Shown here in pieces: positions 16,971 through 26,669 of a stretch of DNA of 64,000 nt. The stretch comes from Thermacetogenium phaeum DSM 12270 (lineage in GTDB: Bacteria > Bacillota > DSM-12270 > Thermacetogeniales > Thermacetogeniaceae). The stretch's first letter is position 1. Each line of letters begins with the position of its first letter. The position numbers and the translations under genes are program-made. Where the stretch lies: NCBI RefSeq assembly GCF_000305935.1, contig NC_018870.1:2031001-2095000 (forward strand), given 5' to 3'. The notes under the pieces were generated by a model. That model searched no databases. It was not told where the DNA came from and saw only the letters and a program-made list of their open reading frames with translations.

Positions 16971-18227
16971 CTAAATCACATCCCCGCCTCTTTTATAGCG
17001 CAGGATCCGCAAGGCCCTCTGCATTTCATTGACGACCACCATCATCCCTTCATCCACCCCCATCCCGGGCTTGGCCAGCATCTGGTCGGGTCGGGTGGCC
17101 AGGGCTATATGGACACAGACCCTGGCGGAGCGGTCGGTCTCATTGCAGGTTCCCCCCAGATAGGCACCGCAGCCGCGCTCCTTGGCGTAGATGACGGCCT
17201 CCACGGTGTTGTTAATACCCCCCAGGTCCGGCGTCTTGACCTGTACCATATGGGCGGCCCCGGCATTTACGAAGTCCCGGACGTCTTCGAGGGTGTTGCA
17301 CCACTCGTCGGCAACGATCTCCACTGATACCCCCTTGACGACCAGCAAAACCTTCAGTCTTTGCAGGCCCTCTATCTGCCCGGCTTTGGAGCCCATGTCG
17401 ATGGGGCCCTCGATCCGCAGCTTGAGGGGAGCGGCCGCCCTCTCCAGACGGGCCAGGTAATCGGCGATCCGCTCGAGATCGTTGTCAAAGGCCAGCCCCA
17501 GAGTACCGTAGACGTCGATGTGCAAGACGGGGCGGTAGTCCTCCCCTGCCAGCTCCCGCGCCCGCCTGCTCAACCAGCCGACGTAATCACAGAGTTTTTC
17601 CCCGTTCCTGCCCAGCTTCGAATCCACGTTGTTGATCAGCCCGTGCGGCAGAACGTCGGCCCGCTTGATGATAGCCTTATCCGCGTTGGTAAACCGCTCG
17701 TCACCGGTCTGGGCGAAGACCGGAACGGGCTCCAGGGTCAGGCCGGTTCCGTATTCGTCGGAGAGCACCTCGCACATCAGCCTGCGCTCTTTGAGGGCGA
17801 CGGCATGGAGCAGAGCCTGGGTCAATCCGTAGAGAACGGCGGTGTGCAGGCGCCTGCCGTCCCTTGTGGTAAAGGAGCCGATCTCCTCCGCCATCTCCCG
17901 GAATCCCGTGATCTCTCTCCCTGCAAGCCTTTCTCCGAGGTATTCCTCCACCAGGGGAATGTAGCTTTCCGCCAGAAACAGCGGATCCCGCCCCCCGGCG
18001 CCCGAGTACTGCACGGCGGCGCAGTCCCCGTAGGCCACCTCCCCCCCGGAGAGGAGCAGCATGATGCTGAGAGACTCCCCCCGCTGCCTGACGGAGGTAA
18101 ATCCGGGGGTGCGCGGTTCCCCGCGGTAGGCCGCTCCGTCTTCCCGGGCGCCCATTTTGATCGCCAGCTGGTCGTCAAAGAAAAAACCAGTCAGCCCCGG
18201 AGATGCCAATACCTTTTCGATGCGCAT
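16971..18227 (-). CDS. mal: Methylaspartate ammonia-lyase
   Basis: This enolase-superfamily enzyme removes ammonia from (2S,3S)-3-methylaspartate to give mesaconate. Visible active-site elements are VLPHGLINNV (the His acid/base), LHIDVYGTLG and RIEGPIDMG and VADEWCNT (Mg ligands D, E, D) and the catalytic lysine in VQVKTPDLGG at about residue 334. Its 418 aa is the normal length. It follows glmE by 7 bases, as in other glutamate-mutase operons, so the pathway from glutamate through methylaspartate is present in full up to mesaconate. Confidence 0.96.
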   Translation of the reverse strand: MRIEKVLASPGLTGFFFDDQLAIKMGAREDGAAYRGEPRTPGFTSVRQRGESLSIMLLLSGGEVAYGDCAAVQYSGAGGRDPLFLAESYIPLVEEYLGERLAGREITGFREMAEEIGSFTTRDGRRLHTAVLYGLTQALLHAVALKERRLMCEVLSDEYGTGLTLEPVPVFAQTGDERFTNADKAIIKRADVLPHGLINNVDSKLGRNGEKLCDYVGWLSRRARELAGEDYRPVLHIDVYGTLGLAFDNDLERIADYLARLERAAAPLKLRIEGPIDMGSKAGQIEGLQRLKVLLVVKGVSVEIVADEWCNTLEDVRDFVNAGAAHMVQVKTPDLGGINNTVEAVIYAKERGCGAYLGGTCNETDRSARVCVHIALATRPDQMLAKPGMGVDEGMMVVVNEMQRALRILRYKRGGDVI

Positions 18228-18234
18228 TCTTTCC

Positions 18235-19686
18235 TCACCTCGGCTTGCCCACCAGCCGGCCTTTGCTGATGGCGTAGATGTCGTCGATCACCATTCTCAA
18301 ACCGGGCTCCCGCTTCTCCTGCCGGCCGCGCTCCTCGATCTTCTTCCTGTGAAAATCCTTGATTTCGGCGGATAAGGGGATGTTGCCCGTGTCCAGGAGC
18401 CTGATCGCCCCACTGGCATCGCGCACCGGCATGATGCCTCCCCGGGCAGCCCTGGAGGGAGCAAAAGGAATGTCGAGGACACCCGCCTCAAACGCCCTGA
18501 CTGTTCCCACGGCCAGGTCCCCCTCCCCCAGCTCCAGTACCCTGTCGAACACTTCCCGGACCTCCCTTTCAATAACGCTTTCCTCCTCGGCCAGCTCCGG
18601 AGTCTCCGGAACCCGCTGCTCCGCCAGCATCCGGAGCACCTGGCGGGTGCAGAGCAGCCCGGCCAGGTTGGCCTCCAGGCTGGGCACACCCATGGCCTCG
18701 TGAGGTGTTTTCACGATCACTTTATTGGCACCGGCAAGAGCCGCAGTGGCCGCTCCCCAGGCAATCACACCCAAAGCGCGCGGTTCCTCCTGGGGGAAAC
18801 CTCCCATCCACTGATGAAAGACCGTCGTCAGGAGGACGTCTGAATAGCCGAAGCGGTCCAGATAGCTTCTTCCCAACCGGGCCAGGGTCCGCAGTGCTGC
18901 GGCATCCTGGATCAGGTTGCCCCCCTGCCCGTAGCCTATAGCGATGCTCTTGACTCCCTGCCCGGCCGCCAGCAAGGCCTCGATAATCCCCACCACGTGG
19001 GAGATAAAAGGTGGAACCAGCGTCCCCGTAAGGGGGCCGAACATCTCCCGGTTGATGATGATGCCGTGCTCGGCGTAGAACCCGCAGAGGCGGTCCACAT
19101 ACTGCCAGTGGAGCAGAGAGCGCTCCAGGGGCACGTCCTTGGCGTAGGGGATATTGTAGGAAATTCCACCGCCCTCAAAATCCGTAAACCCGGCCGCCAG
19201 GGTTATTTCCGCCAAAAGCCGGGCGTCGGGAGTGCCGTGCCGCACCTGTACCGGAACGCCGGTCGCCTCGATGATCCGGCGGCAGTTCTTCACCCCGTAG
19301 TTAACCGCCGGGAGCCCGTTGAGCAGGGAGCGGTCAGCCGCTTTGGATTCCTTGATTCCCCTGGCCGCCTCGGAATAACGGTTCTGCCTGGTGTAGGAAT
19401 CGACGGTGGTGGGTAAAAAGTCGGCCTCGCCCTCCTTTTCCAGAGATCTCAGCAGGGCAATGTGCTCGTCGATCAGGGCAACACCGGCCCGCGGCTGCAG
19501 GTAAATGCGGCCCTCAGCCTGACCTTTCAGGAGCTTATAATAAGCCACCTTCTCTTTGGGTAAACCCCTGTGATAGGCCAGCGCCTCTTCGAGATCCACC
19601 CCCCTGCCGCTCGGCCAGGCAGCCAGCACCTCAGTGCGCTCCTGAAAGAACCGTTCGATCTCCCACTTGCGGTCCTGCAGGCTCAA
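18235..19686 (-). CDS. glmE: Glutamate mutase epsilon (large, catalytic) subunit, 483 aa
   Basis: The enzyme rearranges L-glutamate to 3-methylaspartate using adenosylcobalamin. The sequence has the TIM-barrel features of the family: QPRAGVALIDEH, the TPDARLLAEI and GGGISYNIPYAKDVPLERSLLHWQYVDR substrate region, and GYGQGGNLIQDAAALR. I set the start at TTG 19686: it overlaps the mutL stop (TTGA), has GGGAGG eight bases upstream and gives exactly the usual ~483 aa. A longer frame from 19749 would sit inside mutL. Confidence 0.95.
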   Translation of the reverse strand: MSLQDRKWEIERFFQERTEVLAAWPSGRGVDLEEALAYHRGLPKEKVAYYKLLKGQAEGRIYLQPRAGVALIDEHIALLRSLEKEGEADFLPTTVDSYTRQNRYSEAARGIKESKAADRSLLNGLPAVNYGVKNCRRIIEATGVPVQVRHGTPDARLLAEITLAAGFTDFEGGGISYNIPYAKDVPLERSLLHWQYVDRLCGFYAEHGIIINREMFGPLTGTLVPPFISHVVGIIEALLAAGQGVKSIAIGYGQGGNLIQDAAALRTLARLGRSYLDRFGYSDVLLTTVFHQWMGGFPQEEPRALGVIAWGAATAALAGANKVIVKTPHEAMGVPSLEANLAGLLCTRQVLRMLAEQRVPETPELAEEESVIEREVREVFDRVLELGEGDLAVGTVRAFEAGVLDIPFAPSRAARGGIMPVRDASGAIRLLDTGNIPLSAEIKDFHRKKIEERGRQEKREPGLRMVIDDIYAISKGRLVGKPR

Positions 19687-21059
19687 AAAGCACACCTCCC
19701 AGCATGCTCCAGCGTTTCTCTCAACAGCACCTGCGCCGCTTCCGGACATACGTCAACCAGGAGTCCGACCGCAGCCAATAGATAGGAGCCGTCCAGGAAA
19801 AGGTCCGGACGGCGCGGGCTTAAGACCAAAGGGTCGCTCTGCCTGACGGCCTCTTGAAGCAGGGCAGCGGGATCTGCAGCATGCACCAGCACCCCTCCCG
19901 TGCCTGCCAGCACCTCCACTCCGGTCAGGTCTTTACCCTCCTGAATCCAGATCCTTCCCTCCGGGGTGTAGGCCTCTCTTAAACGGCCGGCATGCCGCCG
20001 CAGGGCTTCCCGGATACAGGCTGTTGCCAGTGCCCGGTCGAATTCCGCCGTCCTCTCGTCCTGGGGTATGGCTCCCCGACCGGCATTTATCCTGGCGGCA
20101 TAACTTCTGAGTTCTTCCCTGCTTACCGCAAAGGGAAGAAGAGACAGTACGGCGTCTTCGCCTACTGCCTCCAGTAAAGAAAGGACGCTCACCCGAACCC
20201 CCAGATCCCCTTCGACGGTCCGCTTGGCGAAAGGCTCAGGTGGCCCCTTGTAGACGCACCCCGGTGTCAGCGGTTTTCCCTCGCAGAAGGAATGCACATC
20301 CGTAGTGGCCCCGCCGACGTCAACGAGAACGACATCCTTTCCCAGGGTTTTCTGCAGCAGCTCTCCGGCCTTCATCACCGCCAGGGGGGTGGGCATGGCC
20401 AGCCCGAACTCCTGCTGGATCTGCTCCAGCCCTCTGGCCTTGGTGATCTCGTCCAGATAGAGTTCCCTGATCGCCTTCCTGGCGGGCTCCGGGTTGAGCA
20501 CGTTGATCTCGGGCAAGACGTTCTCGGTTACCACCACCCGGGGAACACTGCCTTCCAGAAGGGAAGCTGCCCGCGGCGCCGCCTCCTTGTTTCCGGCCAC
20601 CACCACCGGTACCCCCGGCCCCGAGCGGGCGATCAGGGAGGCGTTCTTAAGGAGGGTTCTGCGCTCCCCTCCATCGGTACCCCCGGCCAACAGCAGCAGA
20701 TCCGGCCGCAAGGCATTGATCTCCTCGATCTCCCGGCGGGTGAGGGTGTAGGAAAAACTCGCCACGACCCTGGCACCGGCTCCCAGCGCGGCCTCCCGGG
20801 CCGCCTTCACCGTCAGAGCAGGCACCAGCCCGACGGCCACGATTCTCAAACCACCTGCGGCAGAACTGCAGGCCCGTTTGAGCCTGACCCCCTCCAAAAG
20901 CCCCGAAGGAAATGCCTTCAGGGCAGCGAACAACCCCTCCCTGAGATCCGTCTCCACCGTGGTCGGGGCCTGAGCGGTACCCAGCAGTGCCGGCGGATCG
21001 AGGCTCACCAGAGTCACCTTGGTAAAGGTGCTGCCGAAATCGATCAACAAAGCCTTCAT
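19683..21059 (-). CDS. glmL: MutL/GlmL, glutamate-mutase-associated ASKHA ATPase
   Basis: This 458-aa protein starts with the actin-like phosphate motif [15 protein letters not shown] and has [19 protein letters not shown] and [17 protein letters not shown]. It is the MutL family found between glmS and glmE, and is thought to act as a chaperone or reactivase for the B12 mutase. The start ATG 21059 overlaps the glmS stop as ATGA, and its own stop overlaps glmE, so all three are coupled. Confidence 0.93.
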   Translation of the reverse strand: MKALLIDFGSTFTKVTLVSLDPPALLGTAQAPTTVETDLREGLFAALKAFPSGLLEGVRLKRACSSAAGGLRIVAVGLVPALTVKAAREAALGAGARVVASFSYTLTRREIEEINALRPDLLLLAGGTDGGERRTLLKNASLIARSGPGVPVVVAGNKEAAPRAASLLEGSVPRVVVTENVLPEINVLNPEPARKAIRELYLDEITKARGLEQIQQEFGLAMPTPLAVMKAGELLQKTLGKDVVLVDVGGATTDVHSFCEGKPLTPGCVYKGPPEPFAKRTVEGDLGVRVSVLSLLEAVGEDAVLSLLPFAVSREELRSYAARINAGRGAIPQDERTAEFDRALATACIREALRRHAGRLREAYTPEGRIWIQEGKDLTGVEVLAGTGGVLVHAADPAALLQEAVRQSDPLVLSPRRPDLFLDGSYLLAAVGLLVDVCPEAAQVLLRETLEHAGRCAF

Positions 21060-21469
21060 AGACCGAGATCCCTCTTCAAATCGGCGATGGCCACCTCGGG
21101 AAGGGTTCCCGGCGGGTACACCCGGTCAAACCCCATATCCCTGAAGAGCCGCTCTACTTCGGCAAAAGTCCTCTTGCCCACGACCAGGTTTCCCCCTACA
21201 TAGAGCAAGATCTCCCCGATGCCGGACTCGCGGCACTTATCCCGCAAACCCCGGCAGTCCAGCTCACCGTGGCCGTAGAGGGAGGAAACCAGGATGGCCG
21301 CGGCATCGCTTTCAATGGCGGCGTTGATGAACTCCTCCTGGGAAACCATCACTCCCAGGTTGACCACCTTAAATCCGGCCTGCCTGAGGCTCATTTCCAG
21401 GATCCTGTTGCCAACCGCGTGCACATCGGCCCCAATCACACCCAGCACTACTGTGTCCTTCCGCGACAC
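21056..21469 (-). CDS. glmS: Glutamate mutase sigma (small, B12-binding) subunit
   Basis: This 137-aa Rossmann-like cobalamin domain has the base-off motif DVHAVGN near residue 15 and [15 protein letters not shown] further on; the histidine is the lower cobalt ligand. It pairs with glmE to form the mutase. The GTG start at 21469 has GAGGAGG nine bases upstream. A 67-base gap separates it from the corrinoid protein gene upstream. Confidence 0.95.
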   Translation of the reverse strand: MSRKDTVVLGVIGADVHAVGNRILEMSLRQAGFKVVNLGVMVSQEEFINAAIESDAAAILVSSLYGHGELDCRGLRDKCRESGIGEILLYVGGNLVVGKRTFAEVERLFRDMGFDRVYPPGTLPEVAIADLKRDLGL

Positions 21470-21536
21470 CGGTCCCGCCTCCTCAAGAGAGCCCTAAGCG
21501 GACGCGCCAGAGAATGCTCTTGCGATCAGTTGGGGC

Positions 21537-22169
21537 TTAATTCACCAGTTGCTTGCAGAGCTCCACAGCCGCTCCGGCATCCGGCGCATAGCCGTCGGCT
21601 CCGATCTCCTCTGTATACTCCCGGGTAACCGGGGCACCTCCGATGATCACCTTAACCGTATCCCGCAGCCCCTCTTTTTCCAGGGCGGCGATGACCTCCT
21701 GCATAACCGGCATGGTGGTGGTCAAAAGGGCGGACATTCCCACCAAATGCGGCTGATGTTCCTTTACCGCCTGCACGAACTTTTCCGGCGCTGCGTCCAC
21801 ACCCAAGTCGACGATGCTGAAACCGCTGCTCTCCAGCATCATAATCACCAGGTTCTTGCCGATATCGTGCAGGTCACCCTTGACAGAACCGATAACCACC
21901 TTCCCTGCGGCGGGCACCTCGGCTCCACCGATCCTCTCTTTCGCCAGTTCGACGCCCGCCTTCATGGCCTGGGCGGACATCATCATTTCCGGCACGAACA
22001 TCTCTCCCTCTTTAAAGCGGACCCCCACCTCATTGATTCCGGGGATCAGTGCCTCATTGATAACCCGGAGCGGCTCTTCTCCCGCTTCCAGCAGCCGTTT
22101 CGTGGCCTCCTTCACCCCTTGAACATCACCTGCTATTACCAGATCGATCAGTTCCTTCAGGCTGCTCAT
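21537..22169 (-). CDS. Corrinoid protein paired with MttB-type methyltransferases, 210 aa
   Basis: The N-terminal helical cap (KRLLEAGEEPLRVINEALIPGINEVGVRFKEGEMFVPEMMMSAQAMKAG) is followed by the B12-binding domain with DLHDIGKN at about residue 103. It carries methyl groups from the two MttB proteins encoded just upstream to a tetrahydrofolate methyltransferase that is not in the window. The start ATG 22169 has GGAGGG upstream. It differs clearly from the corrinoid protein at 5478, so the organism keeps at least two. Confidence 0.93.
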   Translation of the reverse strand: MSSLKELIDLVIAGDVQGVKEATKRLLEAGEEPLRVINEALIPGINEVGVRFKEGEMFVPEMMMSAQAMKAGVELAKERIGGAEVPAAGKVVIGSVKGDLHDIGKNLVIMMLESSGFSIVDLGVDAAPEKFVQAVKEHQPHLVGMSALLTTTMPVMQEVIAALEKEGLRDTVKVIIGGAPVTREYTEEIGADGYAPDAGAAVELCKQLVN

Positions 22170-22231
22170 GCTTCATCCCTCCATTTTTTCAGGTTAAAAT
22201 TAATCGGCAGGTTCAACCGGCTACCGCAAAG

Positions 22232-23683
22232 TCAGCCGCCGAGCCTTTCCTCCGCCCGGCGCAGGATGCCGTCGATCTCCCGTTCGGTATCTGGAGCGAG
22301 AGGCGTCGGTCGGTAATTATCCATGATCTCGCGCAGCTTCTCCCGGATCCGGGTACCCATGGTCTTGGAGCCTCCTGCCGCCCAGGTCTCGTAGTTATTG
22401 AAATCGGAAAGGGTGCTCCCCCAGCTCTCCCTGAAGTGCCTGGCGGTGTGTTCGTCCCCCAGGAAGTTGCCTCCGGGGCCCACACGCATGATGGCCTCTA
22501 CGGCCAGGTACTCGGGGGTGGTATTCACCCCTTTGAGGAGGTACCTTACCCGTGAGACAACCTCATCGGTCAACACCAGCATTTCCAGACAGCCGGTGCG
22601 CCCGGACTCGATGTAAAAGACGTCATGCATCAGGTTGCACCCCTGCAGAGCGCCCATCAGGGTAAACATGGTTCCCTCGACCACGGCCTGCTCGTCAAAA
22701 ACCTTGGAACTGCCGCACCCTGCATAACCCCAGGAAGGCAGGGAGTAATAGCGGGCCAGATCGCACAGGCAACCCTGGAGCAGGAGCGCCTCCGGTACTG
22801 CGTACACCGCCATCATCGTGCGCATGTCCAGAGGAGAATCGCCGTATCCGTAGAGGAAAGGTGCGCCCGGATTCTTCAGCTGGTGCACCACCAGCCCGCA
22901 GAGGGCCTCGGCATTGGCCTGGACAACCGTTCCGGCAACCGTAATCGGGGTGGAGGCGCCGGCCACGGCACCGCAGGCGAAATTGACCGGAATCCGGTTT
23001 TCGGCGGCCAGCAGGAGTTTGTCCACCGATTCAAAGGGAAGCTGCAGCGGGGAGGTCGGCTCGCAGTAGAGAACAAAAAGCGGCCGGTGCTTGAGGGCCT
23101 CCTTCCCGCCGGCGGCAGCAGCAGCCATCTCGAAGATATCCTCTACCGTCCCCCTGTCCTCGGCGATCACCACCTGCGGTTTGATGCTGTTTTTGAGCAT
23201 CAGAGCGTACTGAGCCCTGTTGATCATCCGTCTGTCGACGTCAGACAGCAGCCCCATCGACATAACGAAGTCGAGGTTGGGGAGGGCGTCAACCACCTGC
23301 AGCGCCATCGCAACATCGGCACTCTGCCAGGGTCTGCGCTCCCCTGTAAAGGGATCGAGGTAGACCAGGGTATCGGAACCCGTCCCAAAGTAGACGTTGG
23401 ACTTCTCCAGCCACAGGGCCGGCTCGCCCAACCTGTTGTAAAGGGTGATCCTCGAAGGGGCGGTGGCGAGCGCCCGTTTCACCAAGGTATTGGGGATATA
23501 GGTCCGGCCGTCGCTGCCTGTGTAGGCCCCCGCCCGCTTCAAGAGATCCGCCGCCTCGTCGTGGTGCACCACAACGCCCACCTCTTCCAGGACGCGGCAG
23601 CTGGCGCTGTGGATCTCCCGGATCTGTTCCGGGGAAAGGGTTCGAAAAGCCATCCCCGCTCCGTGGCTGCTGGCGTATTCCAT
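22232..23683 (-). CDS. MttB-superfamily corrinoid methyltransferase, non-pyrrolysine, 483 aa
   Basis: The sequence follows the trimethylamine methyltransferase family (PF06253): LSPEQIREIHSASCRVLEEVGV, YFGTGSDTLVYLDPFTGERRPW, KPQVVIAEDRGTVEDIFEMAAAAAGG, and RVGPGGNFLGDEHTARHFRESW near the end. There is no in-frame amber codon, so this is a pyrrolysine-free member. Known members of that group demethylate glycine betaine, proline betaine, carnitine or related quaternary amines. I chose ATG 23683 (AGGGGGCGG upstream), 11 bases after the first MttB. Its substrate cannot be read from sequence. Confidence 0.93.
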   Translation of the reverse strand: MEYASSHGAGMAFRTLSPEQIREIHSASCRVLEEVGVVVHHDEAADLLKRAGAYTGSDGRTYIPNTLVKRALATAPSRITLYNRLGEPALWLEKSNVYFGTGSDTLVYLDPFTGERRPWQSADVAMALQVVDALPNLDFVMSMGLLSDVDRRMINRAQYALMLKNSIKPQVVIAEDRGTVEDIFEMAAAAAGGKEALKHRPLFVLYCEPTSPLQLPFESVDKLLLAAENRIPVNFACGAVAGASTPITVAGTVVQANAEALCGLVVHQLKNPGAPFLYGYGDSPLDMRTMMAVYAVPEALLLQGCLCDLARYYSLPSWGYAGCGSSKVFDEQAVVEGTMFTLMGALQGCNLMHDVFYIESGRTGCLEMLVLTDEVVSRVRYLLKGVNTTPEYLAVEAIMRVGPGGNFLGDEHTARHFRESWGSTLSDFNNYETWAAGGSKTMGTRIREKLREIMDNYRPTPLAPDTEREIDGILRRAEERLGG

Positions 23684-23694
23684 CGTTCCGCCCC

Positions 23695-25155
23695 CTAATC
23701 CCGGCACTCCGCTTCCCGGCGCCTGATGATCGCCTGCATCTCTTCCACCGCACCGTCGGGGAGGGCGGCGGCTCGATGTTCTTCCAGTATCTCCCTGACC
23801 TTCGCCGTGGCGAGATCCAGCGGTGTCTTTTTCCCCCTGGCCTCCCACTGTTCCCAGAGGTACCTTACAAAGAAGCGGGGTGACCAGATCTCTTCCCGGA
23901 AGTACTTAAAGGTATGGCCGTGCCCCATGAAGTTGCCTCCGGGGCCTACGTCATGGATGCAATCAACCGCCAGGTGCTCCGGCGTGATCCTGGTTCCGGC
24001 TCCGGTGTAGCGGGCCATGTCAATGATATCATCGCAGATGGCCAGGAAGGGGAGATATCCCGTCTTGCCTCCCTCCAGATAGCCCACGTCGTGCACCAGG
24101 TTGCATCCCTCCAGCTGGGTCAGCATGATGGTCATGGCGGCTTCCACCCCTGCCTGCACGTCGGGCAGAGGGGCATTGACACAGCCCGCCTCGGTGAAAT
24201 TGGGAAGCCCGTAGAACTGGGCGAGCTGCGTCATGACGGCGTAGTTCATGGAGGTCTCCGGCGCCCCGTAGAGGGTGACGGTGGTCTTCATGTCCATCGG
24301 GGTTGCTCCCCCTCCGATGATGATCGGAGCACCCTTCTTCTTCAGCTGCGCCATTACCACTCCCGCCAGCCCCTCGGCGTTGATCTGGGCGATACACCCT
24401 GCCTTGGTTACCGGCGTCGTCGCCCCGGCCAGGACCCCGGAGGTATAGACGACGGGAATGTCGTATTCAAAGCACTTGAACATCTTGGCAACCCCCTCAT
24501 CGGTATGGATAAGGGGGGAGATGGGCTCGGAGTAGAGAATGATGTAGGGGTTGCTCCTCAGGTTGTCCTCTCCGCCGACACAGGCGGCCGCCATCTCGAT
24601 CACTGCTTCGGTGTTTGCTGCATTGTGGGCGGTGAAAATAACCGGTTTGCTGCTCTCTCGGGTCATTGCTTCGAACTGGTGCAGGTCGCTGACACGGGGA
24701 TTGGTATCGGAGGCAATGGCATAGCTCATAATGAAATCATAGTTCGGCAGGTAGTCCATCAATCTGGCCGCCCGGCTGACGTCTTCCTTGCAGGACACCC
24801 TTCTCTCTTCTGTATCTATATCTACGGTAAAGGGAAGATCCGAGCCCGTCCCGTAATAAACACGGTTCTTCTCCAGCGGCATCACCCGCCTGCCGAGCCT
24901 GTCGGCGATGCAAATGCGCTTGGGCGCCAGGCGCAGGCATTCCTCTACCAGCCAGGCCGGGATCCACACCCGGTTCTCCCGGACCCGGCAGCCCGCATCC
25001 TTTAGCAGTTTCAGTGCCTCCTGGTTCTGCACAACCGTCCCGGTACGCTCCAGGATCTCCAAGGAAGCATAATGGATCTGCTCCAGCTGGGAATCGGAGA
25101 CCCAGGTCAGTCGCGGTGTTATCTGTTCCTCATAGTTTGATCTGTATCTATCCAC
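23695..25155 (-). CDS. Second MttB-superfamily corrinoid methyltransferase, non-pyrrolysine, 486 aa
   Basis: This paralogue of the next gene has LSDSQLEQIHYASLEI-like N-terminal helices, YYGTGSDLPFTVDIDTEERRV, IIIGGGATPMDMKTTVTLYGAPE and HDVGPGGNFMGHGHTFKYFREE. It too lacks an in-frame amber codon. Divergence between the two MttB proteins suggests different substrates or successive methyl removals. It is the first gene of the 10.9-kb operon; its GTG start has GAGGAGG upstream, and a sigma-54-type promoter lies ~76 bases before it. Confidence 0.93.
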   Translation of the reverse strand: MDRYRSNYEEQITPRLTWVSDSQLEQIHYASLEILERTGTVVQNQEALKLLKDAGCRVRENRVWIPAWLVEECLRLAPKRICIADRLGRRVMPLEKNRVYYGTGSDLPFTVDIDTEERRVSCKEDVSRAARLMDYLPNYDFIMSYAIASDTNPRVSDLHQFEAMTRESSKPVIFTAHNAANTEAVIEMAAACVGGEDNLRSNPYIILYSEPISPLIHTDEGVAKMFKCFEYDIPVVYTSGVLAGATTPVTKAGCIAQINAEGLAGVVMAQLKKKGAPIIIGGGATPMDMKTTVTLYGAPETSMNYAVMTQLAQFYGLPNFTEAGCVNAPLPDVQAGVEAAMTIMLTQLEGCNLVHDVGYLEGGKTGYLPFLAICDDIIDMARYTGAGTRITPEHLAVDCIHDVGPGGNFMGHGHTFKYFREEIWSPRFFVRYLWEQWEARGKKTPLDLATAKVREILEEHRAAALPDGAVEEMQAIIRRREAECRD

Positions 25156-25240
25156 AATTAAACCTCCTCTATAAACATCTTCAGAATCACTGCAAACAAG
25201 CTCGCCTGAACATCTCTTTTAGACTACACCCAGCATTCAA

Positions 25241-25256
25241 AGCAAGAATCATACCA
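25241..25256 (-). promoter_or_regulatory. Sigma-54 (-24/-12) promoter of the mttB-glm-mal operon
   Basis: The minus strand reads TGGTATGATTCTTGCT: GG at -24, ten bases, then GC at -12, with the flanking TGG and TTGCT of the consensus. The start point would be near 25231, leaving a ~76-base leader before the first MttB gene. The remaining 25257-25510 shows no gene. Confidence 0.65.
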
Positions 25257-25510
25257 GCTGCTCACCGGAACCACCCGCTTTCACAAAAAAGAACAAACAG
25301 CCTCGAGACGATCCGAACAAGAAGCTCCTTTGCTGCCTCTTTTTTGAGCTCAAACCGCTCTCCCCAGAAAAAGGGTATTGGACAGGTGGTGCCTGGGCCG
25401 GAGCGGCCAAGGCGTATCACTTCGAACCGCACATTATTTTTGCACAAGAACCGACCGATGTCCAACCACCTATAACTGCAAAGATTATTTGCCTGCCACT
25501 TTCGTATGCA

Positions 25511-25560
25511 TAAAATCAATCCCTCCGCACGGGAAATATAGTTCCCGGCGGAGAGATTGA
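25511..25560 (-). terminator. Long hairpin after the proline-racemase-family gene
   Basis: Nested complementary blocks tcaatc/gattga, tccgc/gcgga and gggaa/ttccc (25516-25560) form a 45-base hairpin just 26 bases after the gene's stop. On the minus strand it is followed by TTTTATG, a weak U-tract. It probably ends the racemase transcript before the mttB promoter. Confidence 0.55.
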
Positions 25561-25586
25561 TAGAGGGGGGGCGAATATATTATCGG

Positions 25587-26594
25587 TCAATCAAGGAGAA
25601 AGCCCTTTTTCAGCGGATCGCGACGGTCGATTACCAACTGATTGAACCCCGTGATAAATACCTCACCCTGAATAACCGGAACAACGGCCGTAAAATCGCC
25701 TACTTTCACCTCTTTGATCAGCTTTCCGTAAAAAAGCGTTTTGGCAGGGCTCTGATGGACGAATGTCTCGTTCAGTTTCAGCTCACCCCTGGCATAGTGC
25801 CTGGCCATACGGGCGCACGTACCTGTCCCGCAAGGGGAACGATCGACCTGGGTATTTCCGAAAACCACGAATCCCCGGTAAGGCGCGCCCGGTTTGTCCG
25901 GCTGCTGGCAAAACATGAGATCATTGAGAAAAGTGATCTGGGGGGCCAGGGGGTGCTGCACCTTGACCTGCTCTCTGGCAACCTGCAGGATTGCGGTCCC
26001 CAGCCGGGCCAGCCGGTGGACCGGTAGGGCGTCGATACCGGCTGCAACCTGCTCTATATCAACCATTACAAAAAAGTTTCCTCCCCAAGCGATATCCACC
26101 GTAATCCGCCCGATCTCCGGAACTTCCAAGGGGATATTCTGTCGATACAGGAATGAGGGTACGTTTTCCAGGGATACCGACAAAACTTCCCCATCCCTTA
26201 CTTCCACGTAGGTCTTCACCAGGCCGGCAGGGGTCTCCTGCACTACCGTCGTCACGGGCTCAACCGCCGGAACCCGACCGGTTTCCACCAGGACCTTGCC
26301 CACCGCCAGCGCCCCCGCTCCGCACATGGGTGCGTAGTAGCCGCAATCTATGTAAAAAACCCCGACGTGGGCCTCAGGGTGAGTGGGTTCCGTCAAGACC
26401 GCTCCGACCATCTCACGATGCCCTCTGGGTTCCATCATGGTGCTGGTGCGGATCCAGTCATAGTGCCGCTGCATATACAGCATCTTCTCCAGCATGGTGT
26501 TGCCATGTAGGCGGGGAAGGCCTCCGGAGAAGATCCTGGTGGGTTCACCTGCAGTATGTGAATCGATCACACTCAATACGAGCTCCAACTGCAC
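25587..26594 (-). CDS. Proline racemase / hydroxyproline epimerase family enzyme, 335 aa
   Basis: The family isomerises proline or 4-hydroxyproline at C-alpha with two cysteines. Both are here: MCGAGALAVG at about residue 88 and DRSPCGTGTCARM at about 250, together with SVIDSHTAGEPTRI and PRGHREMVGAVL. Unusually, the histidine that follows the first cysteine in known racemases (MCGH) is alanine. I chose GTG 26594, six bases after GGGAGGG; ATG 26600 is too close. The neighbours are a symporter upstream and two MttB genes downstream, so an N-methylated proline derivative is a possible substrate, though this is inference. Confidence 0.88.
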   Translation of the reverse strand: MQLELVLSVIDSHTAGEPTRIFSGGLPRLHGNTMLEKMLYMQRHYDWIRTSTMMEPRGHREMVGAVLTEPTHPEAHVGVFYIDCGYYAPMCGAGALAVGKVLVETGRVPAVEPVTTVVQETPAGLVKTYVEVRDGEVLSVSLENVPSFLYRQNIPLEVPEIGRITVDIAWGGNFFVMVDIEQVAAGIDALPVHRLARLGTAILQVAREQVKVQHPLAPQITFLNDLMFCQQPDKPGAPYRGFVVFGNTQVDRSPCGTGTCARMARHYARGELKLNETFVHQSPAKTLFYGKLIKEVKVGDFTAVVPVIQGEVFITGFNQLVIDRRDPLKKGFLLD

Positions 26595-26615
26595 TCTCAT
26601 CCCTCCCACATGATA

Positions 26616-26656
26616 ATCTTTCGGTCCGGGAACAGTAAGTTCCCGGACCGAAAGAT
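26616..26656 (-). repeat. Perfect 18-bp inverted repeat between symporter and racemase genes
   Basis: The arms atctttcggtccgggaac (26616-26633) and its exact complement (26639-26656) are separated by five bases. No U-tract follows on either strand, so it is more likely an mRNA-stabilising or attenuating stem, or a protein site, than a simple terminator. It starts 14 bases after the symporter stop and ends just before the racemase ribosome site. Confidence 0.75.
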
Positions 26657-26669
26657 CTCTGCCTTCATT

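Noticed and set aside
22232-25155. Possible pyrrolysine (amber) codon in the MttB genes
   Set aside because: Both frames run through their full family length with no internal TAG, so these are pyrrolysine-free members.
25480-25504. TGGCAGG and TTTGCA blocks on the minus strand, like a sigma-54 promoter
   Set aside because: The GG and GC are 16 bases apart instead of 10; the site at 25241 has correct spacing.
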